The translations under genes and the position numbers were made by a program. A stretch of DNA of 64,000 bases from Streptomyces sp. HmicA12 (GTDB lineage Bacteria > Actinomycetota > Actinomycetes > Streptomycetales > Streptomycetaceae), in assembly GCF_000373565.1 (NCBI RefSeq), contig NZ_KB891849.1, forward strand, positions 124,001-188,000, read 5' to 3'. Under the pieces are notes generated by a model. The model worked only from the letters and a program-made list of their open reading frames with translations, searched no databases and was not told the origin of the DNA. Shown here piece by piece: positions 1 through 10,376 of the stretch (its first letter is position 1; each line of letters opens with the position of its first letter).

Positions 1-50
1 GCTTGTACATGGCTCAGGTCCTAGAAGTGCGCAGGAGGTGGGGGCTCATG

Positions 51-86
51 AAGAGGGGGACACCGTTTCTCCGGTGTCCCCCTCTT
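51..86 (-). terminator. Hairpin downstream of carB
   Basis: Perfect 15-bp inverted repeat (51-65 against 72-86) with a 6-nt loop, lying 7 nt beyond the carB stop codon. There is no T-run, which is usual for Streptomyces terminators. It may end or attenuate the pyr transcript. Nothing else is recognised in bases 1-50. Confidence 0.7.
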
Positions 87-92
87 GGGCTG

Positions 93-3393
<3,301 letters not shown>

Positions 3394-3401
<8 letters not shown>

Positions 3402-4533
3402 GCTGGCCCTCCATGAGAGAAACGAAGCGGTCGAACAGGTAGGCGGCGTCGTGGGGACCGGCCGCCGCCTCCGGGTGGTACTGGACGGAGAAGCCCGGCT
3501 GGTCGAGCAGCTGGAGCCCCTCCACGACGTTGTCGTTGAGGCAGACGTGCGAGACCTCGGCGCGGCCGAACTTGGTGTCGCTCACCTTGTCGAGCGGGGC
3601 GTCGACGGCGAAGCCGTGGTTGTGCGCGGTGACCTCGACCTTGCCGGTGGTGCGGTCCTGCACCGGCTGGTTGATGCCGCGGTGGCCGTACTTCAGCTTG
3701 TACGTGCCGAAGCCGAGGGCGCGGCCGAGGATCTGGTTGCCGAAGCAGATGCCGAACAGCGGCGTCCTGCGCTCCAGGACGGCGGTCATCAGCGCGACCG
3801 GGCCCTCGGCGGTGGCCGGGTCGCCCGGGCCGTTGGAGAAGAACACGCCGTCGGGGTTGACGGCGTAGACGTCGTCCGCGGTGGCGGTCGCCGGCAGGAC
3901 GTGCACCTCGATGCCGCGCTCCGCCATGCGGTGCGGCGTCATGCCCTTGATGCCCAGGTCGATGGCGGCGACGGTGAACTTCTTCGTGCCGATGGCCTCG
4001 ACGACGTAGGCCTCCTTGGTGGCGACCTCCTCGTACAGGCTGAGGCCCTTCATGGCGGGCTGCGCCTGGACCTTCGCGACGAGCTCGGCGTCGCCCGCGA
4101 GCGTCTCGCCGGAGAAGATGCCGGAGCGCATGGAGCCGCGCTCGCGCAGGTGGCGGGTGAGGGCGCGGGTGTCGATGCCGGAGATGCCGACGATGTTCTG
4201 CGCGACCAGCTCGTCGTCGAGCGAACGCTTGGCGCGCCAGTTCGACGGGATGCGGGCGGGGTCGCGGACCACGTAGCCGGAGACCCAGATGCGGCTCGAC
4301 TCGTCGTCCTCGTCGTTCCAGCCCGTGTTGCCGATCTGCGGGGCGGTGGCGACCACGATCTGGCGGTCGTACGACGGGTCGGTGAGGGTCTCCTGGTAGC
4401 CGGTCATGCCGGTGGAGAACACTGCCTCGCCGAAGGTCTCCCCCACGGCCCCGTAGGCGCGGCCGCGGAACACGCGGCCGTCCTCCAGGACGAGAACGGC
4501 AGGAACCTTGGTTCCCCTGGTGGAGGTGGTCAT
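3394..4533 (-). CDS. carA: Carbamoyl-phosphate synthase small (glutaminase) subunit
   Basis: Hydrolyses glutamine and channels ammonia to CarB. The 379-residue protein begins MTTSTRGTKVPAVLVLEDG, giving an N-terminal domain of normal size. The class I glutamine amidotransferase domain follows, with the nucleophile cysteine in FGICFGNQ and the His-Glu pair in QYHPEA. The reading frame stays open far upstream of 4533, but homology begins at this ATG, so that start is chosen. Its 5' end overlaps the stop of the PH-like gene (4530-4532) by 4 nt (ATGA), and its 3' end overlaps carB by 8 nt, so it is tightly coupled on both sides. Expression should follow the pyrR-pyrB promoter. Confidence 0.97.
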
Positions 4534-5102
4534 CGTGCGGCGCCTTCCGTCGTGTTCTTCATGTCGATCATGTGGTTGAGGGTGGTGACCCACTCGGCCT
4601 GCTCGGCGGCGTGGTCGGAGCGGAACCCGGAGTCGATCAGCTTGTCGCCGAGGCTCCAGGTGACGATCAGCAGACCGCCCTCCGTGAGGACCTTTCCGGC
4701 GATGCCCTTGTCGAGCCGGGCCTCGCGCAGCGCCTCCGTGGGCACGAAGAAGTCGTTCGCTCCGGGGCGGACGACGTCCAGTCCCTCGTCGGTCAGGGTC
4801 AGCTCGACGCGGCTGCGGGTGCCCAGGCCGTGCGCCACGATGCGGTCGAGCCACTGCCCTGCCGTGGTGGAGCCGTGGTACCGGCCGCTCAGCTCCAGTT
4901 TCGCCGGGCCCCGCTCGCTCGGCGCGCTGGGCAGCTCCGGCACGTCGCCCTGCAGCGTGCCGCGCCACTTCCAGCCCTGGCGCATGAGCCAGTAGACGAG
5001 CGTGATGAAGAGCAGCAGTCCGACGATCCAGCCGATCCGGTCGGGCCAGTCGGTCACGTCCGCCGACTTCTGTTCGGCGGCCAGTTGCAGCAGAGGTGTC
5101 AC
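4530..5102 (-). CDS. Small membrane protein with PH-like domain, embedded in the pyr operon
   Basis: 190 residues from a GTG start. The protein has one hydrophobic segment at about residues 24-40 (IGWIVGLLLFITLVYWLM), followed by a soluble domain. I read that domain as the PH-like fold annotated on comparable actinobacterial proteins in this operon position; this rests on memory of the family, not on a search. No catalytic motif is visible. The GTG start overlaps the pyrC stop (GTGA) and its stop overlaps the carA start (ATGA), so it is coupled to both pyrimidine genes. A role tied to the pathway, such as membrane tethering or regulation, is only an inference from position. Function unknown. 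Confidence 0.8.
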   Translation of the reverse strand: MTPLLQLAAEQKSADVTDWPDRIGWIVGLLLFITLVYWLMRQGWKWRGTLQGDVPELPSAPSERGPAKLELSGRYHGSTTAGQWLDRIVAHGLGTRSRVELTLTDEGLDVVRPGANDFFVPTEALREARLDKGIAGKVLTEGGLLIVTWSLGDKLIDSGFRSDHAAEQAEWVTTLNHMIDMKNTTEGAAR

Positions 5103-6385
5103 GCGAGCTTCCCGTCGGCGAGGGTGGCCTTGCCCCGCAGCCAGGTGTGGGTGACGCGCCCCGGCAGCTCACGACCCTCGTACGGGGTGTTGCGGCTGCG
5201 GGAGGCGAAGCCCGCGGGGTCAACGTCTCCACGGTAGTCGGCGTCGACCAGGACGAGGTTCGCGGGCTCACCAGCCGAGACGGGGCGTCCATGACCGGCG
5301 GCCCGGCCGATCTCGGCGGGCTTGTGGGACATCCGGTCGGCGACGCCGGCCCAGTCGAGCAGGCCCGTCTCGACCATCGTCTGCTGGACGACGCTCAGCG
5401 CGGTCTCCAGGCCCACCATGCCCATGGCGGCCGCGGCCCACTCGCAGTCCTTGTCCTCGTGCGGGTGCGGGGCGTGGTCCGTGGCGACGATGTCGATGGT
5501 GCCGTCGGCGAGCGCCTCGCGCAGCGCCATGACGTCCTTCTCGGTGCGCAGCGGCGGGTTCACCTTGTAGACCGGGTTGTACGAGCGCACCAGTTCGTCG
5601 GTGAGGAGCAGGTGGTGCGGGGTGACCTCGGCGGTGACGTCGATGCCGCGGGACTTGGCCCAGCGCACGATCTCGACGGAACCTGCGGTCGACAGGTGGC
5701 AGATGTGGACGCGGGAGCCGACGTGCTCGGCCAGCAGCACGTCGCGGGCGATGATCGACTCCTCGGCGACGGCGGGCCAGCCGCCGAGGCCGAGCTCGGC
5801 GGAGACGGTGCCCTCGTTCATCTGGGCGCCCTCGGTGAGGCGGGGCTCCTGCGCGTGCTGGGCGACGACGCCGCCGAAGGCCTTCACGTACTCCAGGGCG
5901 CGGCGCATGATCACGGCGTCGTGGACGCACTTGCCGTCGTCGGAGAAGACGGTGACACCGGCGGCGGACTCGTGCATGGCGCCGAGCTCGGCGAGCTTGC
6001 TGCCCTCCAGGCCGACGGTGACGGCGCCGATGGGCTGCACGTCGCAGTAGCCGTGCTCCTGGCCGAGCCGGTAGACCTGCTCGACGACCCCGGCGGTGTC
6101 GGCGACGGGGAAGGTGTTGGCCATGGCGAACACGGCCGTGAAGCCACCGGAGGCGGCGGCCCGCGTGCCGGTGAGGACGGTCTCGGAGTCCTCGCGGCCC
6201 GGCTCGCGCAGGTGGGTGTGGAGGTCCACGAGGCCCGGCAGGAGGACCTTGCCGTCGGCCTCGACGACCTCGGCGCCCTCGGCGCTGAGACCGGTGCCGA
6301 CCTCGGCGATGGTCTCGCCGTCGATCAGGACGTCCTGCGGCTCGCCGCCGAGCACCTTCGCACCACGGATCAGGATCTTGCTCAT
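5099..6385 (-). CDS. pyrC: Dihydroorotase
   Basis: Cyclises N-carbamoyl-aspartate to dihydroorotate, the third step of UMP synthesis. The 428-residue size and motifs fit the class I enzyme. The metal-binding HxH motif lies in DLHTHLREPG near residue 60, and the C-terminal DHAPHPHEDK motif is also present. The frame is open upstream, but the conserved N-terminus MSKILIRGAK fixes the ATG at 6383-6385, 4 nt after the pyrB stop. Its stop overlaps the GTG of the PH-like gene. It belongs to the pyrR-pyrB-pyrC-carAB transcript. Confidence 0.97.
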   Translation of the reverse strand: MSKILIRGAKVLGGEPQDVLIDGETIAEVGTGLSAEGAEVVEADGKVLLPGLVDLHTHLREPGREDSETVLTGTRAAASGGFTAVFAMANTFPVADTAGVVEQVYRLGQEHGYCDVQPIGAVTVGLEGSKLAELGAMHESAAGVTVFSDDGKCVHDAVIMRRALEYVKAFGGVVAQHAQEPRLTEGAQMNEGTVSAELGLGGWPAVAEESIIARDVLLAEHVGSRVHICHLSTAGSVEIVRWAKSRGIDVTAEVTPHHLLLTDELVRSYNPVYKVNPPLRTEKDVMALREALADGTIDIVATDHAPHPHEDKDCEWAAAAMGMVGLETALSVVQQTMVETGLLDWAGVADRMSHKPAEIGRAAGHGRPVSAGEPANLVLVDADYRGDVDPAGFASRSRNTPYEGRELPGRVTHTWLRGKATLADGKLA

Positions 6386-6389
6386 GTTC

Positions 6390-7367
6390 TTAGTTCCCCT
6401 CGGTACGGGTGTGGGTGACGGCGGGCTCGTTGCCGCCCAGAAGCAGATAGAGGACGGCCATGCGGGTGTGGACACCGTTGGCGACCTGCTCGACGACCGT
6501 GCAGCGGTCGGAGTCGGCGACCTCGGCGGTGATCTCCATGCCGCGGACCATCGGTCCGGGGTGCATCACGATGGCGTGCTCGGGCATCTTCGCCATGCGC
6601 TCGCCGTCGAGGCCGTAGCGGCGCGAGTACTCGCGCTCGGTCGGGAAGAAGGCCGCGTTCATGCGCTCCCGCTGCACCCGCAGCATCATCACGGCGTCGG
6701 ACTTGGGCAGCGTCGAGTCGAGGTCGTACGAGACCTCGCAGGGCCAGGTCTCGACGCCGACCGGCAGCAGGGTGGGCGGCGCGACGAGGGTGACCTCGGC
6801 GCCGAGGGTGTGCAGCAGGTCGACGTTCGAGCGGGCGACGCGGCTGTGCAGGACGTCGCCGACGAGCGTGACGCGCTTGCCGTCGAGGCCCTTGCCGAGC
6901 CCGGCGTCGGGGCCGACCAGGCGGCGGCGCATGGTGAAGGCGTCGAGCAGCGCCTGCGTGGGGTGCTGGTGGGTGCCGTCGCCTGCGTTGATGACGGGCG
7001 CGTCGATCCAACCGGAGGTCGCGAGGCGGTACGGGGCGCCGGACGCGCTGTGCCGGATGACGACGGCGTCGACGCCCATCGCCTCCAGCGTCTGCGCGGT
7101 GTCCTTCAGGGACTCGCCCTTGGAGACGCTGGAGCCCTTGGCGGCGAAGTTGATGACGTCGGCGGACAGGCGCTTCTCGGCGGCCTCGAAGGAGATCCGG
7201 GTCCGGGTCGAGTCCTCGAAGAAGAGGTTGCAGATGGTCCGGCCGCGCAGCGCGGGCAGCTTCTTGATGGGCCGGTCGGCGACGCGGGCCATCTCCTCGG
7301 CGGTGTCGAGGACGAGAACGGCGTCGTCGCGGGAGAGGTCGGCGGCCGAGATGAGGTGTCGCATCAT
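6390..7367 (-). CDS. pyrB: Aspartate carbamoyltransferase catalytic subunit
   Basis: Condenses carbamoyl phosphate with aspartate, the first committed pyrimidine step. At 325 residues it is a typical length. The carbamoyl-phosphate site STRTRISFEAAEKRL and the HPTQALLDAF motif are present. The frame runs upstream without a stop. The ATG at 7365-7367 is preferred because GGAG lies 8 nt upstream and homology starts with MMRHLISAADLS. No regulatory-subunit (pyrI) gene is seen, as expected for this class. A perfect 10-bp hairpin separates it from pyrR. Confidence 0.97.
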   Translation of the reverse strand: MMRHLISAADLSRDDAVLVLDTAEEMARVADRPIKKLPALRGRTICNLFFEDSTRTRISFEAAEKRLSADVINFAAKGSSVSKGESLKDTAQTLEAMGVDAVVIRHSASGAPYRLATSGWIDAPVINAGDGTHQHPTQALLDAFTMRRRLVGPDAGLGKGLDGKRVTLVGDVLHSRVARSNVDLLHTLGAEVTLVAPPTLLPVGVETWPCEVSYDLDSTLPKSDAVMMLRVQRERMNAAFFPTEREYSRRYGLDGERMAKMPEHAIVMHPGPMVRGMEITAEVADSDRCTVVEQVANGVHTRMAVLYLLLGGNEPAVTHTRTEGN

Positions 7368-7435
7368 CGGGGGTGCTCCGTAAGGAAGTTCAGGACGTTT
7401 CGGGGCATACGGGCGCGCGCGGGCGCACCTGTCTC

Positions 7436-7458
7436 GCCGTACGTGGCACACGTACGGC
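7436..7458 (-). promoter_or_regulatory. Hairpin in the pyrR-pyrB gap
   Basis: Perfect 10-bp stem (7436-7445 with 7449-7458) closed by a 3-nt loop, placed 12 nt after the pyrR stop and about 70 nt before pyrB. It could be a processing site, a partial terminator or an attenuator controlling the step from pyrR into the biosynthetic genes. No PyrR-type loop consensus was seen in this gap. Confidence 0.45.
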
Positions 7459-7469
7459 AGGAGAGGTGG

Positions 7470-8042
7470 CTACTGCTCGGCCGCCTTGGTGTCCGGCTTG
7501 GCACCGAGCAGCACGGCGTCGCGGCCGTCCTCCTCGGCGAGCTGGACCTTGACCGTCTCCCGCAGCGACGTGGGGAGGTTCTTGCCGACGTAGTCGGCGC
7601 GGATCGGGAGTTCGCGGTGGCCGCGGTCGACGAGGACCGCGAGCTGCACGGCGCGCGGGCGCCCGATGTCGTTCAGGGCGTCGAGGGCGGCGCGGATGGT
7701 GCGGCCGGAGAAGAGGACGTCGTCGACGAGGACGACGAGACGGCCGTCGATGCCTTCGCCCGGGATGTCGGTGCGGGCCAACGCGCGCGGCGGGTGCATG
7801 CGCAGGTCGTCGCGGTACATCGTGATGTCGAGCGAGCCGACGGGGACGGTGCGGCCGGTGACCTCGGCGAGCTTGTCGGCCAGTCGGCGGGCGAGGAAGA
7901 CGCCCCGCGTGGGAATGCCCAGGAGAACCACGTCCTCGGCGCCCTTCGCGCGCTCGACGATCTCGTGGGCGATACGGGTCAGTACCCGCGCGATGTCAGG
8001 GCCTTCGAGAACGGACCGGGCATCGGAATTCTGCGTGTCCAT
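7470..8042 (-). CDS. pyrR: PyrR, pyrimidine operon regulator and uracil phosphoribosyltransferase
   Basis: UMP-responsive RNA-binding regulator with uracil phosphoribosyltransferase activity. The 190 residues include the PRPP-binding motif LVVLVDDVLFSGRT at about residue 100 and the N-terminal IVERAKGAEDVVLLGIPTRG stretch of the family. It is the first gene of the pyr operon, with an ATG at 8040-8042 preceded by a G-rich ribosome site about 10 nt upstream. Just upstream of that site the leader carries a sequence matching the PyrR-binding loop (see 8061-8080). In mycobacteria PyrR represses by blocking ribosome access to its own leader, and the same is likely here. Confidence 0.96.
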   Translation of the reverse strand: MDTQNSDARSVLEGPDIARVLTRIAHEIVERAKGAEDVVLLGIPTRGVFLARRLADKLAEVTGRTVPVGSLDITMYRDDLRMHPPRALARTDIPGEGIDGRLVVLVDDVLFSGRTIRAALDALNDIGRPRAVQLAVLVDRGHRELPIRADYVGKNLPTSLRETVKVQLAEEDGRDAVLLGAKPDTKAAEQ

Positions 8043-8060
8043 AAGAAACGGACCCCCTTC

Positions 8061-8080
8061 TCCGCCTCACGGGACGGACC
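8061..8080 (-). promoter_or_regulatory. Candidate PyrR-binding loop in the pyrR leader
   Basis: On the transcript strand the leader contains UCCCGUGAGGCGG, about 20-35 nt upstream of the pyrR ATG. The central CCGUGA fits the CNGNGA hexaloop, flanked by UC and GG, of known PyrR-binding RNAs. The flanks can pair (CCG-U-CC with GGCGG, one bulge). The stem abuts the G-rich ribosome site, consistent with translational repression. Confidence 0.6.
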
Positions 8081-8107
8081 TTAAAGGACGTCGGATTTGC
8101 GCCACCC

Positions 8108-8113
8108 AGCCTA
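8108..8113 (-). promoter_or_regulatory. Possible -10 element of the pyr operon
   Basis: TAGGCT on the minus strand, about 65 nt upstream of the pyrR ATG, fits the Streptomyces vegetative -10 pattern (TAGRRT-like). A weak TGATCA lies 18 nt further upstream as a -35. The spacing would give a leader of about 55-60 nt containing the PyrR site. This is a motif-level suggestion only. Confidence 0.35.
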
Positions 8114-8223
8114 CCAGCCCCTCAACATCGCTGATCACCCGCCTTGAGGTGCGAGGACGGCGGTTCTGGGAGAAGGTCGGTACGGACCATTCGGCTTGAC
8201 GCGGCCAAGTAACGCTGCGTAAC

Positions 8224-8238
8224 CTCACAGTGAGTTAC
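8224..8238 (+). promoter_or_regulatory. BldD-type operator upstream of bldD
   Basis: CTCACAGTGAGTTAC, about 50 nt upstream of the bldD start. It matches the BldD box as I remember it (nTnACnCnGnGTnAn) at eight of nine fixed positions and lies inside a larger imperfect palindrome (8219-8238). BldD is known to bind its own promoter, so this is very likely the autoregulatory site. Confidence 0.65.
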
Positions 8239-8285
8239 CAGCCACGCGGCGCAGCCGCTAAGTGATGCAGTGTCCGGGGAGCTAT

Positions 8286-8786
8286 ATGTCCAGCGAATAC
8301 GCCAAGCAGCTCGGGGCGAAGCTCCGCGCGATCCGTACCCAGCAGGGCCTTTCCCTCCACGGTGTCGAGGAGAAGTCCCAGGGCCGCTGGAAGGCGGTCG
8401 TGGTCGGGTCGTACGAGCGCGGCGACCGTGCCGTGACCGTGCAGCGCCTCGCCGAGCTGGCGGACTTCTACGGCGTGCCGGTGCAGGAGCTGCTGCCGGG
8501 GACCACCCCGGGCGGCGCCGCCGAGCCGCCGCCGAAGCTGGTGCTGGACCTGGAGCGCCTGGCCCACGTGCCGCCGGAGAAGGCAGGCCCCCTGCAGCGC
8601 TACGCGGCGACGATCCAGTCGCAGCGCGGTGACTACAACGGCAAGGTGCTCTCGATCCGCCAGGACGACCTGCGTACCCTCGCGGTCATCTACGATCAGT
8701 CGCCCTCGGTCCTGACCGAGCAGCTGATCAGCTGGGGCGTCCTCGACGCGGACGCGCGGCGTGCGGTGGCGCACGACGAGGCCTGA
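8286..8786 (+). CDS. bldD: BldD, c-di-GMP-dependent developmental repressor
   Basis: Master repressor of sporulation genes during vegetative growth; tetrameric c-di-GMP bridges two C-terminal domains. The 166 residues start MSSEYAKQLGAKLRAIR. Residues 1-80 form the XRE-type helix-turn-helix (QQGLSLHGVEEKSQGRWK, SYERGDRAVTVQRL). A linker follows, then the C-terminal effector domain. The signature region IRQDDLRTLAVIYDQSP carries the RxD-type c-di-GMP contacts reported for BldD. The frame opens at 8262, but the ATG at 8286 with GGGGAG 5 nt upstream gives the family-standard size. It is divergent from the pyr operon and ends at a bidirectional hairpin. Confidence 0.97.
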   Translation: MSSEYAKQLGAKLRAIRTQQGLSLHGVEEKSQGRWKAVVVGSYERGDRAVTVQRLAELADFYGVPVQELLPGTTPGGAAEPPPKLVLDLERLAHVPPEKAGPLQRYAATIQSQRGDYNGKVLSIRQDDLRTLAVIYDQSPSVLTEQLISWGVLDADARRAVAHDEA

Positions 8787-8828
8787 TCCGGAGCACGACA
8801 GCAGGCCGGAACAGCAGAAACGTCACAT

Positions 8829-8864
8829 CCCGAGGGGCGGAGCCGCGAGGCTCCGCCCCTCGGG
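8829..8864. terminator. Bidirectional terminator between bldD and the PLP lyase gene
   Basis: Perfect 14-bp stem (8829-8842 with 8851-8864) that extends by two C-G pairs to a GCGA tetraloop. It sits between two convergent genes, 42 nt after the bldD stop and 5 nt beyond the lyase stop. Clear intrinsic-type hairpin for both directions. Confidence 0.85.
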
Positions 8865-8869
8865 CGTTC

Positions 8870-10348
8870 TCAGCCGACCCCGATGCCGTCGGTGTCGCCG
8901 ATGTCGCCGATGTCGCCGATGTCGTAGAGCCGCCCGATGACCTCGGGCAGCAGCCGCTCGCTCAGCTTCGGCGGCAGCGCCTGCAGGACCGCGAGCACGG
9001 GCGCCATCCGCTCCGGCAGCTTGCCGCCCTCCCCGACGCCCGCGAGGGCGAGCGCGATCTGGACCTCCTCCGGGCTCAGGGCGTCCGGATCGAGGGTCCC
9101 GGCCGCCTCGACGATCGCGGGGTCGATCCGCACGGGCCCGACCGCGCGCGCCCGGTCCACCGCCTTGGCCAGCTCGTCGAGCAGCAGCCGCACGGTCTCC
9201 TCCCCCGCGACCGCCGCGGTCACCGTCAGATGCAGATTGGACGGCGACGCCCCGAAGGCCGGCTGCGGCTGCAGATACCAGCCGCTCCCCCGCATCTCGT
9301 CGGCCACGACGAACACGTCGACGTCCGGGTCGTCGGAGGCGACCGCGATCAGGGACGCCTCGGGCCGGGCGAGCAGTCGCACTCCGTCGATCCCGTCGAT
9401 CCCTTCGGTGAGTGCGCGGGTCGCCCGGTGTACGCGCGTCGACAGCGCGGTGTAACCATCGGTCCCCACGCGCTGGGTCACCGCCCAGGCCGCCGCGAGG
9501 GGTCCGGCCGACTTGGTGCCCTGGAGCGTGGAGTTGACGACGGGGTAGCCGGGCCAGGAGGCGTGCGCGAACCATCCGTGGCGGCGCAGTTCGGCGTCCT
9601 CGAAGAGCAGCAGTGAGGCGCCCTTCGCCGCGTACCCGTACTTGTGCAGGTCGACGGAGAGGGAGGTCACGCCGGGGACCGTGAGCCCGAAGTCGGGGAT
9701 GTGCGGGGCGTCCTCGGCACGCTTGAGGTGCCCGAGGTACCAGCCGCCGATGCAGGCGTCGACATGGCAGAGCACGCCGCGCCGCGCCGCCTGCGCCGCC
9801 ACTTCGGCGACCGGGTCGATGACACCGTGCGCGTACGAGGGCGCGGAGACGACGACCAGCGCGGTGCGGTCGGTGATCGCGGCGGCGACGTCGGCCGGGC
9901 GCACCTTGAAGGTGTCGGGGTCGACGGGCACGGTGACCACGGTGAGCCCGAACATCTCGGCGGCCTTGTGGAACGCGGCGTGCGCCGTGTCGGGCAGGAC
10001 GATCTCGGGGTCCGTCACGCCGCGCACCCGGCGGGCGTGCTGACGTGCCGTCAGGACGGCCAGGAGGCAGCTCTCGGTGCCGCCGCTGGTGAAGGTGCCC
10101 GCTCCCCCGCCGAGCAGCTCGGTGGCCCTGCGCACCAGGTCGTTCTCCAGCTCGACGACGCTCGGGAAGGCCGTCATGTCGAGCCCGTTGACCCCGGCGA
10201 AGGCGGCCTGCGCGGCGTTCGCCAGCTCTTCGAGCCCGTCGAGCCCGGAGTCGTAGACGTACGCCATCGTGCGTCCGCCGCGGACGGGCAGATCGCCTGC
10301 GCGCAGCTCGGCGAGACGCTCCAGGATCGCGTCGTGGTCGGTGGTCAT
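8870..10348 (-). CDS. PLP-dependent aldehyde lyase/decarboxylase (sphingosine-1-phosphate lyase-like)
   Basis: 492 residues with a fold-type I PLP enzyme pattern. The cofactor-binding TSGGTES lies near residue 88, HVDACIGGW holds the PLP-ring aspartate, and SVDLHKYGYAAKG holds the Schiff-base lysine. These match the group II decarboxylase/S1P-lyase branch better than glutamate decarboxylases. The substrate is unknown. The ATG at 10348 has AGGAG 7 nt upstream. It lies 28 nt downstream of an MFS transporter gene on the same strand, so an uptake-plus-degradation unit is plausible. The C-terminus ends in a repetitive (IGD) tail encoded by three 9-bp tandem repeats, which may be disordered and variable. 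Confidence 0.8.
   Translation of the reverse strand: MTTDHDAILERLAELRAGDLPVRGGRTMAYVYDSGLDGLEELANAAQAAFAGVNGLDMTAFPSVVELENDLVRRATELLGGGAGTFTSGGTESCLLAVLTARQHARRVRGVTDPEIVLPDTAHAAFHKAAEMFGLTVVTVPVDPDTFKVRPADVAAAITDRTALVVVSAPSYAHGVIDPVAEVAAQAARRGVLCHVDACIGGWYLGHLKRAEDAPHIPDFGLTVPGVTSLSVDLHKYGYAAKGASLLLFEDAELRRHGWFAHASWPGYPVVNSTLQGTKSAGPLAAAWAVTQRVGTDGYTALSTRVHRATRALTEGIDGIDGVRLLARPEASLIAVASDDPDVDVFVVADEMRGSGWYLQPQPAFGASPSNLHLTVTAAVAGEETVRLLLDELAKAVDRARAVGPVRIDPAIVEAAGTLDPDALSPEEVQIALALAGVGEGGKLPERMAPVLAVLQALPPKLSERLLPEVIGRLYDIGDIGDIGDTDGIGVG
8894..8924. repeat. 9-bp tandem repeat inside the 3' end of the lyase gene
   Basis: The unit GTCGCCGAT is repeated three times (8894-8920) plus a partial copy. 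It encodes the IGD-IGD-IGD tail of the PLP protein. In-frame units mean that slippage would change tail length without breaking the frame. Confidence 0.85.
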
Positions 10349-10376
10349 ACGGACACTCCTCGTCGTACGGGATGGT

